Shown: positions 19,853-29,069 of the stretch, one piece after another
Numbering within the stretch: the stretch's first letter is position 1
Layout of the letters: every line of letters starts with the position of its first letter
Source: Rhodanobacteraceae bacterium
GTDB lineage: Bacteria > Pseudomonadota > Gammaproteobacteria > Xanthomonadales > Xanthomonadaceae
Direction of reading: 5' to 3'
Assembly (NCBI GenBank): GCA_024233975.1
Contig: JACKOX010000011.1
Coordinates: forward strand, 1 to 64,000
DNA length: 64,000 nucleotides
The notes under the pieces: generated by a model
Told to the model about the DNA's origin: nothing
What the model saw: only the letters and a program-made list of their open reading frames with translations
Database searches by the model: none
Translations under genes and position numbers: made by a program

Positions 19853-20599
19853 ATGAGTGGATTCAAGGATCACTTCTCGCGACAGTCCGACACCTATGCC
19901 AGCGCCCGCCCACGCTACCCGGCGGCGCTGTTCGACTGGCTGGCGGCACAGGGTCCGGGGCGGGAGCTGGCCTGGGACGTTGGCTGCGGAAACGGCCAGG
20001 CCAGCGTCGGCCTGGCCAGTCATTTCAAGCGTGTGGTGGCCTGCGACCCCAGCGAGTCGCAGATCCGCAACGCGATACCGCATCCGCGCATCGACTACCG
20101 CGTACAGGCGGCGGAAACCGTTTCGCTACCAGCGGAAAGCGTCGATCTGCTGATTGTCGCGCAGGCGCTGCACTGGTTCGATCTCGACGCCTTCTACGCC
20201 AGCGCCATGCCGGCATTGAAGCCGGGCGCGCTGTTCGCTACCTGGTGCTACGGCATCTCCACCGTCTCGCCCGAGGTCGACGCCGTCTTCGAACGCCTGT
20301 ACCGCGGACCGCTGGATGCATTCTGGCCACCGGAACGCGCACATATCGAAAACGACTACATCAACTTGCCCTTGCCGTTCAGCCAGACGCTCTCGACGCC
20401 CGCGTTCTCGCTGACCGTCGACTGGAACGCCGACCAGTACCTGGCCTACCTGCGCTCGTGGTCGGCCAGCCAGCGCCACCTCGATGCCACTGGCGTGGAT
20501 GCCGTCAGCGAGATCGAAAGCGACATGCGCGAGGCCTTCGGCGAACCGTCACGCAACGTGAGCTGGCCGCTGACCATCAAGGCCTGCCGCAAACCCTAG
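19853..20599 (+). CDS. Class I SAM-dependent methyltransferase
   Basis: A 248-residue cytoplasmic enzyme (ATG 19853, with GGAGAA upstream). Motif I is AWDVGCGNGQASVGLA near residue 45; the acidic residue of motif II is in VVACDPSESQI. The AQALHWFDLDAFYA segment is typical of the Methyltransf_11 group related to yeast Crg1/TMT1. The opening FKDHFSRQSDTYASARPRYP also fits this family, whose members methylate small molecules, including aconitate-like acids and lipids. The substrate is not predictable here. It converges on tatD, and the two stop codons overlap. Confidence 0.9.
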   Translation: MSGFKDHFSRQSDTYASARPRYPAALFDWLAAQGPGRELAWDVGCGNGQASVGLASHFKRVVACDPSESQIRNAIPHPRIDYRVQAAETVSLPAESVDLLIVAQALHWFDLDAFYASAMPALKPGALFATWCYGISTVSPEVDAVFERLYRGPLDAFWPPERAHIENDYINLPLPFSQTLSTPAFSLTVDWNADQYLAYLRSWSASQRHLDATGVDAVSEIESDMREAFGEPSRNVSWPLTIKACRKP

Positions 20600-21393
20600 G
20601 CTGCTTGCGGCAGGCCAAAAAACGCCCGCGCCGTGGCCGTGGTCGAAGCAGCCGTCTGTTCCACCGACTCGCCGCGATCTCGCGCCAGCTCCTCGACGAT
20701 GTGCGCGAGATACATGGGCTCGTTGCGGCGATGGCTGGGCTGCGGCTTCACCGTGCGCGGCAGCAGGTAGGGCGCGTCGGTTTCGATCATCAGGCGCTCA
20801 GCCGGGATGTCGCGCACCAGCTCACGCAGGTGCTGGCCACGGCGTTCGTCGCAGAGCCAACCGGTGATGCCGATATGGCAGTCCGCATCAAGGTAGTCAT
20901 ACAGCGCGCGCTTCTCGTCGGTAAAACAATGCACCACGCACGCACCGAGCTTTCCGTCGAAATTGCGCAACATCGCGATGAAGTCGTCGTGGGCGTCTCG
21001 CTGGTGCAGGAACAGGGGTTTACCGGTGTCGACGGCGATCTGCAGCTGCATCTCGAAGGCGCGTCGCTGCGCGGGGCGTGGCGAGAAATCGCGGAAGTAG
21101 TCGAGACCGCATTCGCCGACCGCGACGACTTCCGGATGCTGCTGCAAAGCACGCATTTCGGCATCGCATTCCGCCGTGTACTCAACCGCGTGATGCGGAT
21201 GCACACCCGCCGTGGCGAACAGGAAGCCGGGATGCTCCATGGCCAGCTGCAAGGCCTTGGGTGAGCCCTCGCGCGAGGCGCCGGTGAGCACCATCTGCAC
21301 CACGCCCGCGTCGCGAGCCCGATCCAGCACCGCATCGCGATCATGGTCGAAGCTGTCATGGCCAAGGTTGGCGCCGATGTCGATCAACTGCAT
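20596..21393 (-). CDS. tatD: TatD-family metal-dependent hydrolase (3'-5' DNase)
   Basis: A 265-residue TIM-barrel metallohydrolase. The order of motifs is IDIGANLGHDSF, TAGVHPHHA, VGECGLDYFRDFSP (metal-bridging Glu), PLFLHQRDAH, VVHCFTDEK and IETDAPYLLPR. This ASSEMBLY matches E. coli TatD, including its TVKPQPSHRRNEP C-terminal block, more than the YcfH or YjjV subgroups. The family has Mg2+-dependent 3'-5' exonuclease activity linked to DNA repair. The start at 21393 (MQLIDIG) is chosen by family alignment; MTHG at 21411 is possible. The gene stands away from any tatABC genes. Confidence 0.94.
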   Translation of the reverse strand: MQLIDIGANLGHDSFDHDRDAVLDRARDAGVVQMVLTGASREGSPKALQLAMEHPGFLFATAGVHPHHAVEYTAECDAEMRALQQHPEVVAVGECGLDYFRDFSPRPAQRRAFEMQLQIAVDTGKPLFLHQRDAHDDFIAMLRNFDGKLGACVVHCFTDEKRALYDYLDADCHIGITGWLCDERRGQHLRELVRDIPAERLMIETDAPYLLPRTVKPQPSHRRNEPMYLAHIVEELARDRGESVEQTAASTTATARAFFGLPQAA

Positions 21394-21527
21394 TTCGTTT
21401 CCGTGGGTCATTCCCGAACGCCGGGATTTCCGGTCGCGCATTCTAGCGAGAGCAACGGTTTATTGCGGATTAAGTGCCAAATCACTAGCGTAAGACGGTG
21501 ATTCCCCTGACTCATCGCGAGACCATC

Positions 21528-22631
21528 ATGTCCAGACTGCTTTCCTCGGCGCTCCTCGCCAGCGCAATGCTCCTGACCGGCCCGGCACTGGCCTACACGC
21601 CGGAAAGCGGCTTCTGGTGGAACCCGAATGAGCCGGGTACCGGCCTTCAACTGGAAATCCAGGACAACTTCATTTTCGTTGTCGGCTATACCTACGATGA
21701 CGAAGGCAACCCGTTGTGGGTGAGCGCTGCCGGATTCCTGGACGACAATGCGTCGTTCAGCAGCAGCGACAATCCCGAAGACGGCACCTGGCTCAGCTCG
21801 TTCAGCGGCGGTCAGTGCATTGGCTGTGACTTCACCGGATTCCCCACCGCTCATGTTGCATCGGAAGGTCCGATTTCCCTGATCTTCGACCCGAACGACC
21901 CCACCAAGGCCGAGATGACCTGGGGTGGACGAACCCAAGCCATCGAACGCTTCCAGTTCTATCTCCAAAGGGGCGGAGACGGCGCACCCATCGAAATCAC
22001 CAAGATGCTGGGAGAATGGCAGGTCGTCCAGGACTTCGCCGAACACCCCAGCAATCCGGCCTACCCGTTCTATGGCGACATCATCGCTTTTGAGAACACC
22101 GCCCAGGATGGCAGCACCTGGCTGTTCGAAGGCTGTCGTCCGGATGATTCGCTGGGTGCGGGCTGCACTGAGATCAACAGCGGCAGCTATTACCACGATG
22201 CCGCCGGCCTGTTCGACTACGAAGTCGACCGCCAGCTGATCCTGGTCACCGACAGTCGCGACGGCTCCGGCGCGCCACAGACCTGCCTGCTCTATGACGT
22301 GCAGACGGGCACCGACTTCTTCAGCGGCGGCCTCGACTACCTGCACGATGGCGATGCCGGCGGTGTCGTGCTCTATCCCTGCGGCGACAACCCGTTCAAC
22401 TACGACTTCTACCCGGTGCGCGGACACCGCAGCGCCAGCCGCACCTTCATCCAGGAAGGCTACGGACCGAGCAAGCGCATGACGCCGGACTTCAAGCCGC
22501 GCTCGCTGTCGGCGACGCTGACACCCGTGAAACGGTCGTCGGACAGGGCGCTGCCGGCGCATGCCGAGCAGATCCAGAAAGACGTCGCCCTGCTGCTCAA
22601 GCGCATCAGCACACCGCATCCAAAGAAGTAG
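21528..22631 (+). CDS. Secreted WWNP-motif protein of unknown function
   Basis: A 367-residue exported protein. The signal peptide ends at GPALA; the mature part starts with YTPESGFWWNPNEPGTGLQL. The pattern S-G-x-W-W-N-P-x-E-x-G-x-G, followed by I-x-V-V-G-Y-x-Y-D-x-x-G-x-P-x-W, recurs in secreted proteins of Xanthomonadales and related groups as I recall. It looks like a beta-sandwich module. Six cysteines in the mature part could form disulfides. The last ~60 residues are basic and probably disordered. No catalytic signature is visible, and the role is unknown. Confidence 0.75.
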   Translation: MSRLLSSALLASAMLLTGPALAYTPESGFWWNPNEPGTGLQLEIQDNFIFVVGYTYDDEGNPLWVSAAGFLDDNASFSSSDNPEDGTWLSSFSGGQCIGCDFTGFPTAHVASEGPISLIFDPNDPTKAEMTWGGRTQAIERFQFYLQRGGDGAPIEITKMLGEWQVVQDFAEHPSNPAYPFYGDIIAFENTAQDGSTWLFEGCRPDDSLGAGCTEINSGSYYHDAAGLFDYEVDRQLILVTDSRDGSGAPQTCLLYDVQTGTDFFSGGLDYLHDGDAGGVVLYPCGDNPFNYDFYPVRGHRSASRTFIQEGYGPSKRMTPDFKPRSLSATLTPVKRSSDRALPAHAEQIQKDVALLLKRISTPHPKK

Positions 22632-22655
22632 CACAAAGCCGTTAGACTCGCGGCC

Positions 22656-25181
22656 GTGAACAGCGGCCGCCAACAGCCTGCCGACCGGTTTCCGGTCAAC
22701 GACATCCTGCCTGCCCTGCGCACCACGCTGGGCAGGCAGTCACGCGCCCTCCTGCAGGCGCCGCCCGGCGCCGGCAAGACCACACAGGTACCGCTGGCAC
22801 TACTCGACGAAAGCTGGCTCGACGGCCAGCGCATCCTGATGCTGGAACCGAGGCGCATCGCCGCGCGCAGTGCCGCCGGCTTCATGGCGGGACAACTGGG
22901 CGAAGTCGTCGGTGACACCGTTGGCTACCGGATCCGCTTCGAGAAGAAGGTGTCGTCGCGGACGCGGGTCGAGGTGGTCACCGAAGGCATCCTCACGCGC
23001 ATGATCCAGGACGACCCGACGCTGGACGGCATCGGGCTGCTGATCTTCGACGAATTCCACGAGCGGCACCTGCAGGGCGACCTCGGGCTGGCGCTGGCGC
23101 TGGACGTGCAAACGTCGCTGCGCCCGGAACTGCGAATCCTGCTGATGTCGGCGACGCTGGATGGCGAACCACTGTCGCGCTTTCTGGATGCACCGATGGT
23201 CAGCAGCGAAGGCCGCAGTTTTCCGGTGCAGATCCATTACCAGCCGCCACGACGGGATGAACCCATCACGGCGCAGCTTCGTCGCGCGCTGGACATGGCG
23301 CTACCGGAAACACCCGGCGACGCGCTGGTGTTCCTGCCCGGCCAGCGCGAGATCGGACAGGCGATGACGGCGCTAGGCGACGCTCTCTCCGCCGATATCG
23401 AGCTGCTGCCGCTGCATGGCGAACTGAGCGTCGAGGCGCAGGCCGCCGCCCTGCAGCCGACGACCGACGGCCGTCGGCGTGTGGTACTGGCCACCAACGT
23501 CGCCGAATCGTCGGTGACCCTGCCCGGCGTTCGCATCGTGATCGACAGCGGCCTCGCCCGCGAGCCACGGCACGACCCCAACAGCGGCTTCTCGCGGCTG
23601 GAGACGGTGGGCATCTCGCAGGCCAGCGCCGAGCAGCGGGCCGGTCGCGCCGGGCGTGTCGCGGAAGGTCTGTGCATCCGCCTGTGGTCGAGCGAGCAGC
23701 GGCGCGATCCGCAGCGTCGTGCGGAAATCCAGCAGGTCGAACTATCCGGACTAGCGCTGGAAATCGCGGCCTGGGGCAACGACCAGCTTCGCTTCCCCGA
23801 TCTACCACCGACCGGCGCCCTGTCGGCGGCGCGCGATCTGCTGCAGCGTCTCGGTGCACTGGACGCTGGTGGACGCATCACCACGCTAGGCCGACGCATG
23901 CTTTCGCTGGGTGCGTCGCCACGGCTGGCCGCGATGCTGCTCGGCGTTGAAGAAGCGGATACCGCCGCCGCCTGCGATCTGGCTGCACTGCTGGAAGCCC
24001 GTGATCCGCTGCGCCAGCCCGGCGATGACCTGATGCCACGCTGGCGCGCATTGCAGGCTTTCCGTCGCAAGCAGCATCACGATGGCAGCCGGGCGGCGTT
24101 GTCCGCGATTGATCGCGCCGCAACGCAATGGAGACGACGACTGCGCGTCGAAAGGGCTGCCAGCGACGACGCAGCCGCACAGCATCTGGGTCGATTGCTG
24201 GCGCATGCTTTTCCCGACCGCATCGCCCGCCAAAACCCGGGTGACCCTCTTCGCTATGCGCTCAGCAACGGACGCAGCGCGCGTCTGCATCCGAACAGCG
24301 ACCTGCTCGGCCATGCTTGGCTGGCCGTCGCCGAATTGCGTCACGAACGTGGTGACGCCCTGATCCAGCGTGCCCTGCCACTGAGCGAGGGCGACCTGCG
24401 CCACGACTGGCCGCAGCGTTTCCGCGACATCAACGCCGCCGTCTGGGATGCCAGCCGCGGCATGCTGGTGGCGCGACGAGAGCAGCGTTTCGACGGCATC
24501 GTCATCGATAGCCGCGAAGGCGGCCGCATTGATCCCGAAACGGCCGCGCGCGCATTGACGGACGCGATCATCAATGGCGGCCTGTCCGCGCTCGACTGGG
24601 ACGAAACCAGCGCGCAATTGCTGGAGCGCCTGCGCTGCCTGCACGACTGGATGCCGGAGCTGGTCTTGCCGGAGCTGTCCGACGAGTCACTGATCAAACA
24701 GGCCGACGGCTGGCTGCTGCCCGCCTTCAACGGCAAGCGTCGTCTCAGCGACTTGAGCGACGATGCCCTGCGGCAGGCCATCTGGTCCTTCATTGACCAT
24801 GCCTCCGCCAACGATCCACGCATCGATCCGCAGCTGCGACGCCGCATCGACACGCTGGCACCCACTGCGCTGACGGCACCATCCGGCATCGGCGCGCCGA
24901 TCCACTACCAGCACGGGCAGGCGCCGGTGCTGTCCGTGAAGCTGCAGGCCATGTTCGGCCTCGCCGAAACGCCACGCGTCGCCGATGGTCGGGTTCCGCT
25001 GACCCTCCACCTGCTGTCGCCGGCAGGACGTCCGCTGCAGGTCACCAGCGACCTCAGCCACTTCTGGAACCACAGCTACGCCGATGTCCGCCGCGAGATG
25101 AAGGGTCGCTATCCCAAGCATCCGTGGCCGGAGGATCCGTGGAGTGCGCCGGCCACGCACCGCGCGAAGCCTCGACGGTAG
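22656..25181 (+). CDS. hrpB: ATP-dependent RNA helicase HrpB
   Basis: An 841-residue DEAH-family helicase starting with GTG at 22656. Walker A is APPGAGKTTQVPL near residue 40, motif II is LLIFDEFHERHL near 130, motif III is LLMSATLDG, and motif VI is SAEQRAGRAGRVAEG near 330. The helicase-associated domain and the HrpB-specific C-terminal region (FWNHSYADVRREMKGRYPKH) complete the expected ~820-residue length. In other bacteria HrpB has been linked to RNA processing and to accumulation of penicillin-binding protein 1B; the exact role is unsettled. It lies 24 bp after the WWNP protein gene, so read-through transcription is possible. Confidence 0.96.
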   Translation: MNSGRQQPADRFPVNDILPALRTTLGRQSRALLQAPPGAGKTTQVPLALLDESWLDGQRILMLEPRRIAARSAAGFMAGQLGEVVGDTVGYRIRFEKKVSSRTRVEVVTEGILTRMIQDDPTLDGIGLLIFDEFHERHLQGDLGLALALDVQTSLRPELRILLMSATLDGEPLSRFLDAPMVSSEGRSFPVQIHYQPPRRDEPITAQLRRALDMALPETPGDALVFLPGQREIGQAMTALGDALSADIELLPLHGELSVEAQAAALQPTTDGRRRVVLATNVAESSVTLPGVRIVIDSGLAREPRHDPNSGFSRLETVGISQASAEQRAGRAGRVAEGLCIRLWSSEQRRDPQRRAEIQQVELSGLALEIAAWGNDQLRFPDLPPTGALSAARDLLQRLGALDAGGRITTLGRRMLSLGASPRLAAMLLGVEEADTAAACDLAALLEARDPLRQPGDDLMPRWRALQAFRRKQHHDGSRAALSAIDRAATQWRRRLRVERAASDDAAAQHLGRLLAHAFPDRIARQNPGDPLRYALSNGRSARLHPNSDLLGHAWLAVAELRHERGDALIQRALPLSEGDLRHDWPQRFRDINAAVWDASRGMLVARREQRFDGIVIDSREGGRIDPETAARALTDAIINGGLSALDWDETSAQLLERLRCLHDWMPELVLPELSDESLIKQADGWLLPAFNGKRRLSDLSDDALRQAIWSFIDHASANDPRIDPQLRRRIDTLAPTALTAPSGIGAPIHYQHGQAPVLSVKLQAMFGLAETPRVADGRVPLTLHLLSPAGRPLQVTSDLSHFWNHSYADVRREMKGRYPKHPWPEDPWSAPATHRAKPRR

Positions 25182-25325
25182 AACGGCATCACGCAAAGGT
25201 GCTGTGCCCGCAGTGACGCGCATCCAGCTACTGCTCTGGTTGCTCCGACATCCGGAGCTTTCGCTCGCCTCCGGCTACCGAGTTCATTTCTCTTGCTTGA
25301 GACTTCAGGTCAACGGCAACGGCCA

Positions 25326-26126
25326 TCAACTCCTCAAGCCGATTCCCCGTCGCAGCAGAAAAATCCCCAACGCCGACAGCGCCACCACGAATGCCAGCAT
25401 CAACGCGTACGCGACACCCACCGGCACGTCGCTGACGCCGAGCAGGCCGTAGCGGAAAGCGTTGACCATGTAGAAGATCGGGTTGGCGTGGGTGAGCGTC
25501 TCGGCCCAGCCGGGCAACAGCGTCACCGAATAGAACACGCCGCCGAGATAGGTCAGCGGGGTGAGGATGAAGGTCGGGACGATGGCGATGTCGTCGAACT
25601 TGCGCGCGAACACGGCGTTGACGAAGCCGGCCAGCGAGAAGATCGTCGCGCCCAGCAACACGGTGGTCAGCGTGATCAGCGGATGCGGGATGCGCACCGG
25701 GGTGAATAACATGGCGATGCCTAGCACGATGGCGCCGACCATCAGGCCGCGCAGCACGCCGCCAGCCACATAGCCGGTGAGGATCACCCAGTTCGGCATC
25801 GGGCTGACCAGCAGCTCTTCCACGTGGCGACCGAACTTGGCGCCGAAGAACGACGAACTGATGTTGCCGTAGGCGTTCTGGATGATCGACATCATCACCA
25901 GGCCCGGCACGATGAAGTCCATGTAGGTGAAGCCGCCCATGTCGCCGATGCGGCGACCGATCAAGCTGCCGAAAATCAGGAAGTACAGCGTCATGGTGAT
26001 CGCCGGCGGCACCAGCGTCTGTGGCCAGATGCGCAGGATGCGCACCACCTCGCGGCGGGCGACGGTGTACAGCGCGGTGAGGTTGGCCCGGGTGACGTTG
26101 ACGGGCGTGGCGTTGGCGTCGCTCAT
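25326..26126 (-). CDS. yadH: ABC-2 type transporter permease (YadH type)
   Basis: A 266-residue permease with six membrane helices. The family block SSFFGAKFGRHVEELLVSPMPNW and the ending GIFLLRRGIGLRS match YadH. Its ATG overlaps the TGA of the ATPase gene as ATGA (26123-26126), so translation of the two is coupled. As a pair they form a 2+2 exporter in the inner membrane. The substrate of YadGH is not established; antibiotic or glycan export are the usual suggestions. Confidence 0.93.
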   Translation of the reverse strand: MSDANATPVNVTRANLTALYTVARREVVRILRIWPQTLVPPAITMTLYFLIFGSLIGRRIGDMGGFTYMDFIVPGLVMMSIIQNAYGNISSSFFGAKFGRHVEELLVSPMPNWVILTGYVAGGVLRGLMVGAIVLGIAMLFTPVRIPHPLITLTTVLLGATIFSLAGFVNAVFARKFDDIAIVPTFILTPLTYLGGVFYSVTLLPGWAETLTHANPIFYMVNAFRYGLLGVSDVPVGVAYALMLAFVVALSALGIFLLRRGIGLRS

Positions 26127-27073
26127 GCCGCGGCCTCCTTGTTCGGATCACCGGTCAGGCGCATGAACAGCTCCTCCAGCCGGTTGGTCTTGTTGCGCAT
26201 CGAGCGCACCACGATGCCAGCATCATGAAGCGCGGCGAACACGCGGTTGAGGTCGGTGTCGCGCGGCATGTCCAGCTCCAGCGTGTGCGCGTCACGGCGC
26301 TTCAGCTCCACGCCCGGCACGGCTGGCGGTTCGCCGGAAAGGTTGTCAGCCAGATCAAGCACGAAGCCTTCCACGTCGAGCTTGCTGAGCAGCGACTTCA
26401 TGCTGCTGTGCTCGATGATGCGGCCGTGGTCGATGATGGCGATGTTGCGGCAGAGCTGCTCGGCTTCCTCCAGGTAGTGCGTGGTGAGGATCACCGTGGT
26501 GCCTTCGGCATTGGCCTGCTCGATGAAGCGCCACATCGAACGACGGATTTCGATGTCCACGCCGGCGGTCGGCTCGTCGAGGATCAGCAGCTTCGGCCGG
26601 TGCATCAGCGCGCGGGCGATCATCAGGCGACGCTTCATGCCGCCGGACAGCGTGCGCGACGGCTGCTGTGCCTTGGCGCCCAGCTGCATCTGGTCGAGGT
26701 ACTGCTTCGCCCGCTTGCAGGCCTCGTCGCGCGGAATGCCGTAGAAACCCGCGCTGTTGACGAGGATGTCGTAGGGCTTCTCGAACATGTTGAAGTTGAT
26801 TTCCTGCGGCACCAGGCCGATCAGGCGCATCGCCGCGCTACGGTCACGGGCGATGTCGACGCCGAACACTTTGGCCTCACCGCCGCTCATGTTCACCAGC
26901 GAGCTGACAATGCCGATCAGGGTCGACTTGCCGGCGCCATTGGGGCCGAGCAGGGCGAAGAAATCACCTTCGGCGACTTCGAGGGAAACGCCCTTCAGCG
27001 CTTCGACACCGTTGCCGTAGGTCTTGCGGAGGTCGCGGACGGCCAATGCCGGCATCGCGGATTGCGTGGTCAT
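26123..27073 (-). CDS. yadG: ABC transporter ATP-binding protein (YadG type)
   Basis: A 316-residue ATPase. The start at ATG 27073 has an AAGGA site. Walker A is GPNGAGKSTLIG, the signature is RTLSGGMKRRLMIARAL, Walker B is LLILDEPTAGVD and the H-loop is ILTTHYLEEAEQL. The C-terminal ~85 residues form the accessory domain usual in drug and glycan exporters of this class. It is first in a two-gene operon with the YadH-type permease. The start lies 166 bp inside the divergent spacing from the ferredoxin reductase gene. Confidence 0.94.
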   Translation of the reverse strand: MTTQSAMPALAVRDLRKTYGNGVEALKGVSLEVAEGDFFALLGPNGAGKSTLIGIVSSLVNMSGGEAKVFGVDIARDRSAAMRLIGLVPQEINFNMFEKPYDILVNSAGFYGIPRDEACKRAKQYLDQMQLGAKAQQPSRTLSGGMKRRLMIARALMHRPKLLILDEPTAGVDIEIRRSMWRFIEQANAEGTTVILTTHYLEEAEQLCRNIAIIDHGRIIEHSSMKSLLSKLDVEGFVLDLADNLSGEPPAVPGVELKRRDAHTLELDMPRDTDLNRVFAALHDAGIVVRSMRNKTNRLEELFMRLTGDPNKEAAA

Positions 27074-27239
27074 GCGGAATCCTTGGAAAACAGAGGATCG
27101 CCGCGAACCGGTCGGGCCGGTCGCGTCTGACGCTGGCGGCGAAAGGCCGGTAGTATACGCCTCCACCGTGGCGCAACCGCCGCGGTCCGTCACACCACCG
27201 GCATAAGTACGCCGGCCCACGTTTTCCGAGGTATCCGCT

Positions 27240-27989
27240 TTGCCCGTGCATTTCCCGCTGAAGCTGGTCTCCAGCCACATGCTGGCGCCCACCGTGCGTC
27301 ACCTGGCCTTCCGTCGCGACGACGGCGAGGCGCTGGACTTCATTCCCGGCCAGTTTCTGCAGGTGCATTTCACCTACGAAGACGGCAAGGCGACCAAGCG
27401 CAGCTATTCCGTCGCAACGCAACGCAACGGCGAACCGCAGCCGGATGACCTGATCGAAATCGCGGTCAGCTACGTGCCCGGCGGCGCCGCCACCGACATC
27501 TTCGAGCACCTGGAAGAAGGCCAGCAGATCGAGGCCAGCGGACCCTACGGCCGCTTCTGCCTGCAGGAAGATGACAGCAATCGGCGCTACCTGCTGATCG
27601 CCACTGGCACCGGCGTCACCCCGTACCGCGCCATGCTGCCGCTGCTGGAAAAGGCCATCGCCGAACGCGGCATCGAAGTGGTGCTGCTGCTGGGCGCGCG
27701 CAATCCGGGCGAGCTGCTGTATGCCGACGACTTCCAGGCCTTCGCCGACAAGCATCCCGGCTTTCGCTTCGTACCCTGCCTGTCGCGACAGATGCCCACC
27801 GAACCGCGCGACGACGACTTCAACGGCTACGTGCAGGACGCGCTACCGCAGTTCGCCCCGAACCCGGAAACCGACGTCGCCTACCTCTGCGGCAACCCGA
27901 ACATGGTCGATGCCTGCTTCGAAGCGCTAAAGGCTTTGGACTTCGGCGTGCGACAGGTAAGGCGCGAGAAGTACGTCAGCAGTCGTTGA
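27240..27989 (+). CDS. fpr: Ferredoxin/flavodoxin-NADP+ reductase
   Basis: A 249-residue flavoenzyme moving electrons between NADPH and ferredoxin or flavodoxin. The FAD-binding R-x-Y-S motif is KRSYSVAT near residue 55, with the phosphate-binding GGAATDIFEHL segment after it. The NADP-binding motif is ATGTGVTPYRAM near residue 121, and AYLCGNPNMVDACFEAL closes the domain. The start codon appears to be TTG at 27240, with CGAGGT 7 bp upstream; no in-frame ATG or GTG gives the conserved N-terminus. The length fits bacterial subclass enzymes of ~250 residues. Confidence 0.92.
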   Translation: MPVHFPLKLVSSHMLAPTVRHLAFRRDDGEALDFIPGQFLQVHFTYEDGKATKRSYSVATQRNGEPQPDDLIEIAVSYVPGGAATDIFEHLEEGQQIEASGPYGRFCLQEDDSNRRYLLIATGTGVTPYRAMLPLLEKAIAERGIEVVLLLGARNPGELLYADDFQAFADKHPGFRFVPCLSRQMPTEPRDDDFNGYVQDALPQFAPNPETDVAYLCGNPNMVDACFEALKALDFGVRQVRREKYVSSR

Positions 27990-27996
27990 CTGTCTT

Positions 27997-28028
27997 GCAC
28001 ACAGCGCGGCGATATCGCCGCGTTGTGC
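27997..28028. repeat. Long imperfect inverted repeat at the island edge
   Basis: The arms GCACA-cag-CGCGGCGATA and its complement TATCGCCGCG-t-TGTGC overlap at the central GATATC and form a near-continuous hairpin of ~15 bp with a small bulge. It sits 8 bp after the reductase stop and 20 bp before the last gene of the AT-richer block. It may terminate both convergent genes, although no T-run follows. Confidence 0.5.
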
Positions 28029-28047
28029 ATTCCGCGAGTGTCGGCGG

Positions 28048-28671
28048 TCAGCTTCCGCCTAACGCAACCAACAGCCTACGGAAAGCGCGGACAGCACGAT
28101 TATGGTTTGCCACAGTGTAGTTGGCAGACGTCCACTCAATATCGTCTAGCTGAAATAGGTGCATGTTGTTGCGAATATCCCAGAGCCAATCAATGTCTGC
28201 TTTTAGCGCAACATCGATTTGACCTTTGTCCAAAAGGTATTCCGTACGTCGGCAGAAGTTGCCGCCACAACGTCCCCGCAAGTAGTTCTTTGTCACACTT
28301 TCAACGATCGTTCCAAGAAGAAAAATCTGGAGCTTTATGACCATCTCCTTGGCCATGCCAGATAGATCCGTGCCACAAAGAATCCAATGTTGAACATCCG
28401 AAAGCTGAATTGTGTAAGCGATGTTACTGCGAAGCGTGGCGTCCTCAAGAAAGCTCACCCTGCGTCTTGATTCTGCAGCTGTCCGTAGGTAGCCGCGAGG
28501 GAATCGGACCTTGGCTGGTTTTGAGAAATCACGGCCAGCGTAGTCTTGAATCTTCTGAATGAGGATGCTGACTTCAGTTACTGCTTCTTCCAGCTCGTCA
28601 TCGTTGCGAATAGTCATTGGTAGACGGTGCCATCCAAAAACCTGTACTGCAGTTTCGCAGACAGCGAGCAT
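28048..28671 (-). CDS. Unrecognised protein with a HEPN-like C-terminal motif
   Basis: A 207-residue predicted all-helical protein in an AT-richer block. The start is taken at ATG 28671 (MLAVCETAV); MTIRNDDEL at 28617 is an alternative, and the upstream open frame overlaps the preceding gene in another frame. The notable segment is DWLWDIRNNMHLFQLDD near residue 160. R-N-N-x-H resembles the R-N...H signature of HEPN RNases, though HEPN usually spaces R and H by 4-6 residues and here there are three. Cysteines at GRCGGNFCRR could be structural. HEPN-like function is an inference at low confidence; otherwise the protein is hypothetical. Confidence 0.6.
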   Translation of the reverse strand: MLAVCETAVQVFGWHRLPMTIRNDDELEEAVTEVSILIQKIQDYAGRDFSKPAKVRFPRGYLRTAAESRRRVSFLEDATLRSNIAYTIQLSDVQHWILCGTDLSGMAKEMVIKLQIFLLGTIVESVTKNYLRGRCGGNFCRRTEYLLDKGQIDVALKADIDWLWDIRNNMHLFQLDDIEWTSANYTVANHNRAVRAFRRLLVALGGS

Positions 28672-28747
28672 GGAAAGAGTCCAACATCGTGGTTCACTCG
28701 TTGCCAAAGACTTTGGGGGTCCTTTCTCACGATTAATTTCTACCCTG

Positions 28748-28975
28748 TCATTTGCCCAAGCGCTCCAACACTGACGCTCGGGCCTTCTGAAGTAATTCGT
28801 CGTAATGTGGGGAGAAGGGCTCCGCCAAGACTTTCTCCAAGCTGGCCTGCAAACCCCACAAGGCATTGCGCTCCGGTGCCTTTAGGTTGGGCACACCGCC
28901 TTCTATTTGTTGCGACGCCAGCATCTCGAAGAGAACGAGCGCTACGTCGTCGTCTAGGGAAATGGTTGTGCTCAT
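28748..28975 (-). CDS. Small acidic hypothetical protein
   Basis: A 75-residue helical protein starting MSTTISLDDDVALVLFEML (ATG 28975; an in-frame upstream ATG at 28999 is also possible). It has acidic N-terminal residues, an L-W-x-L-x-x-x-L-E central helix and a charged end (QKARASVLERLGK). The shape resembles small proteins seen beside toxin, immunity or defence genes, but no named family is assigned. It lies 76 bp upstream of the HEPN-like gene on the same strand and shares its lower GC, so the two may be one acquired unit. Confidence 0.6.
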   Translation of the reverse strand: MSTTISLDDDVALVLFEMLASQQIEGGVPNLKAPERNALWGLQASLEKVLAEPFSPHYDELLQKARASVLERLGK

Positions 28976-29069
28976 TCCTTTTCCGAAATTCAACGCCACA
29001 GTGAAACTGAGTCATAAAGAAACGTCAGCTTGGACTAGCCAGAAAGTGATCAGCTCTGCCTGTACATGT

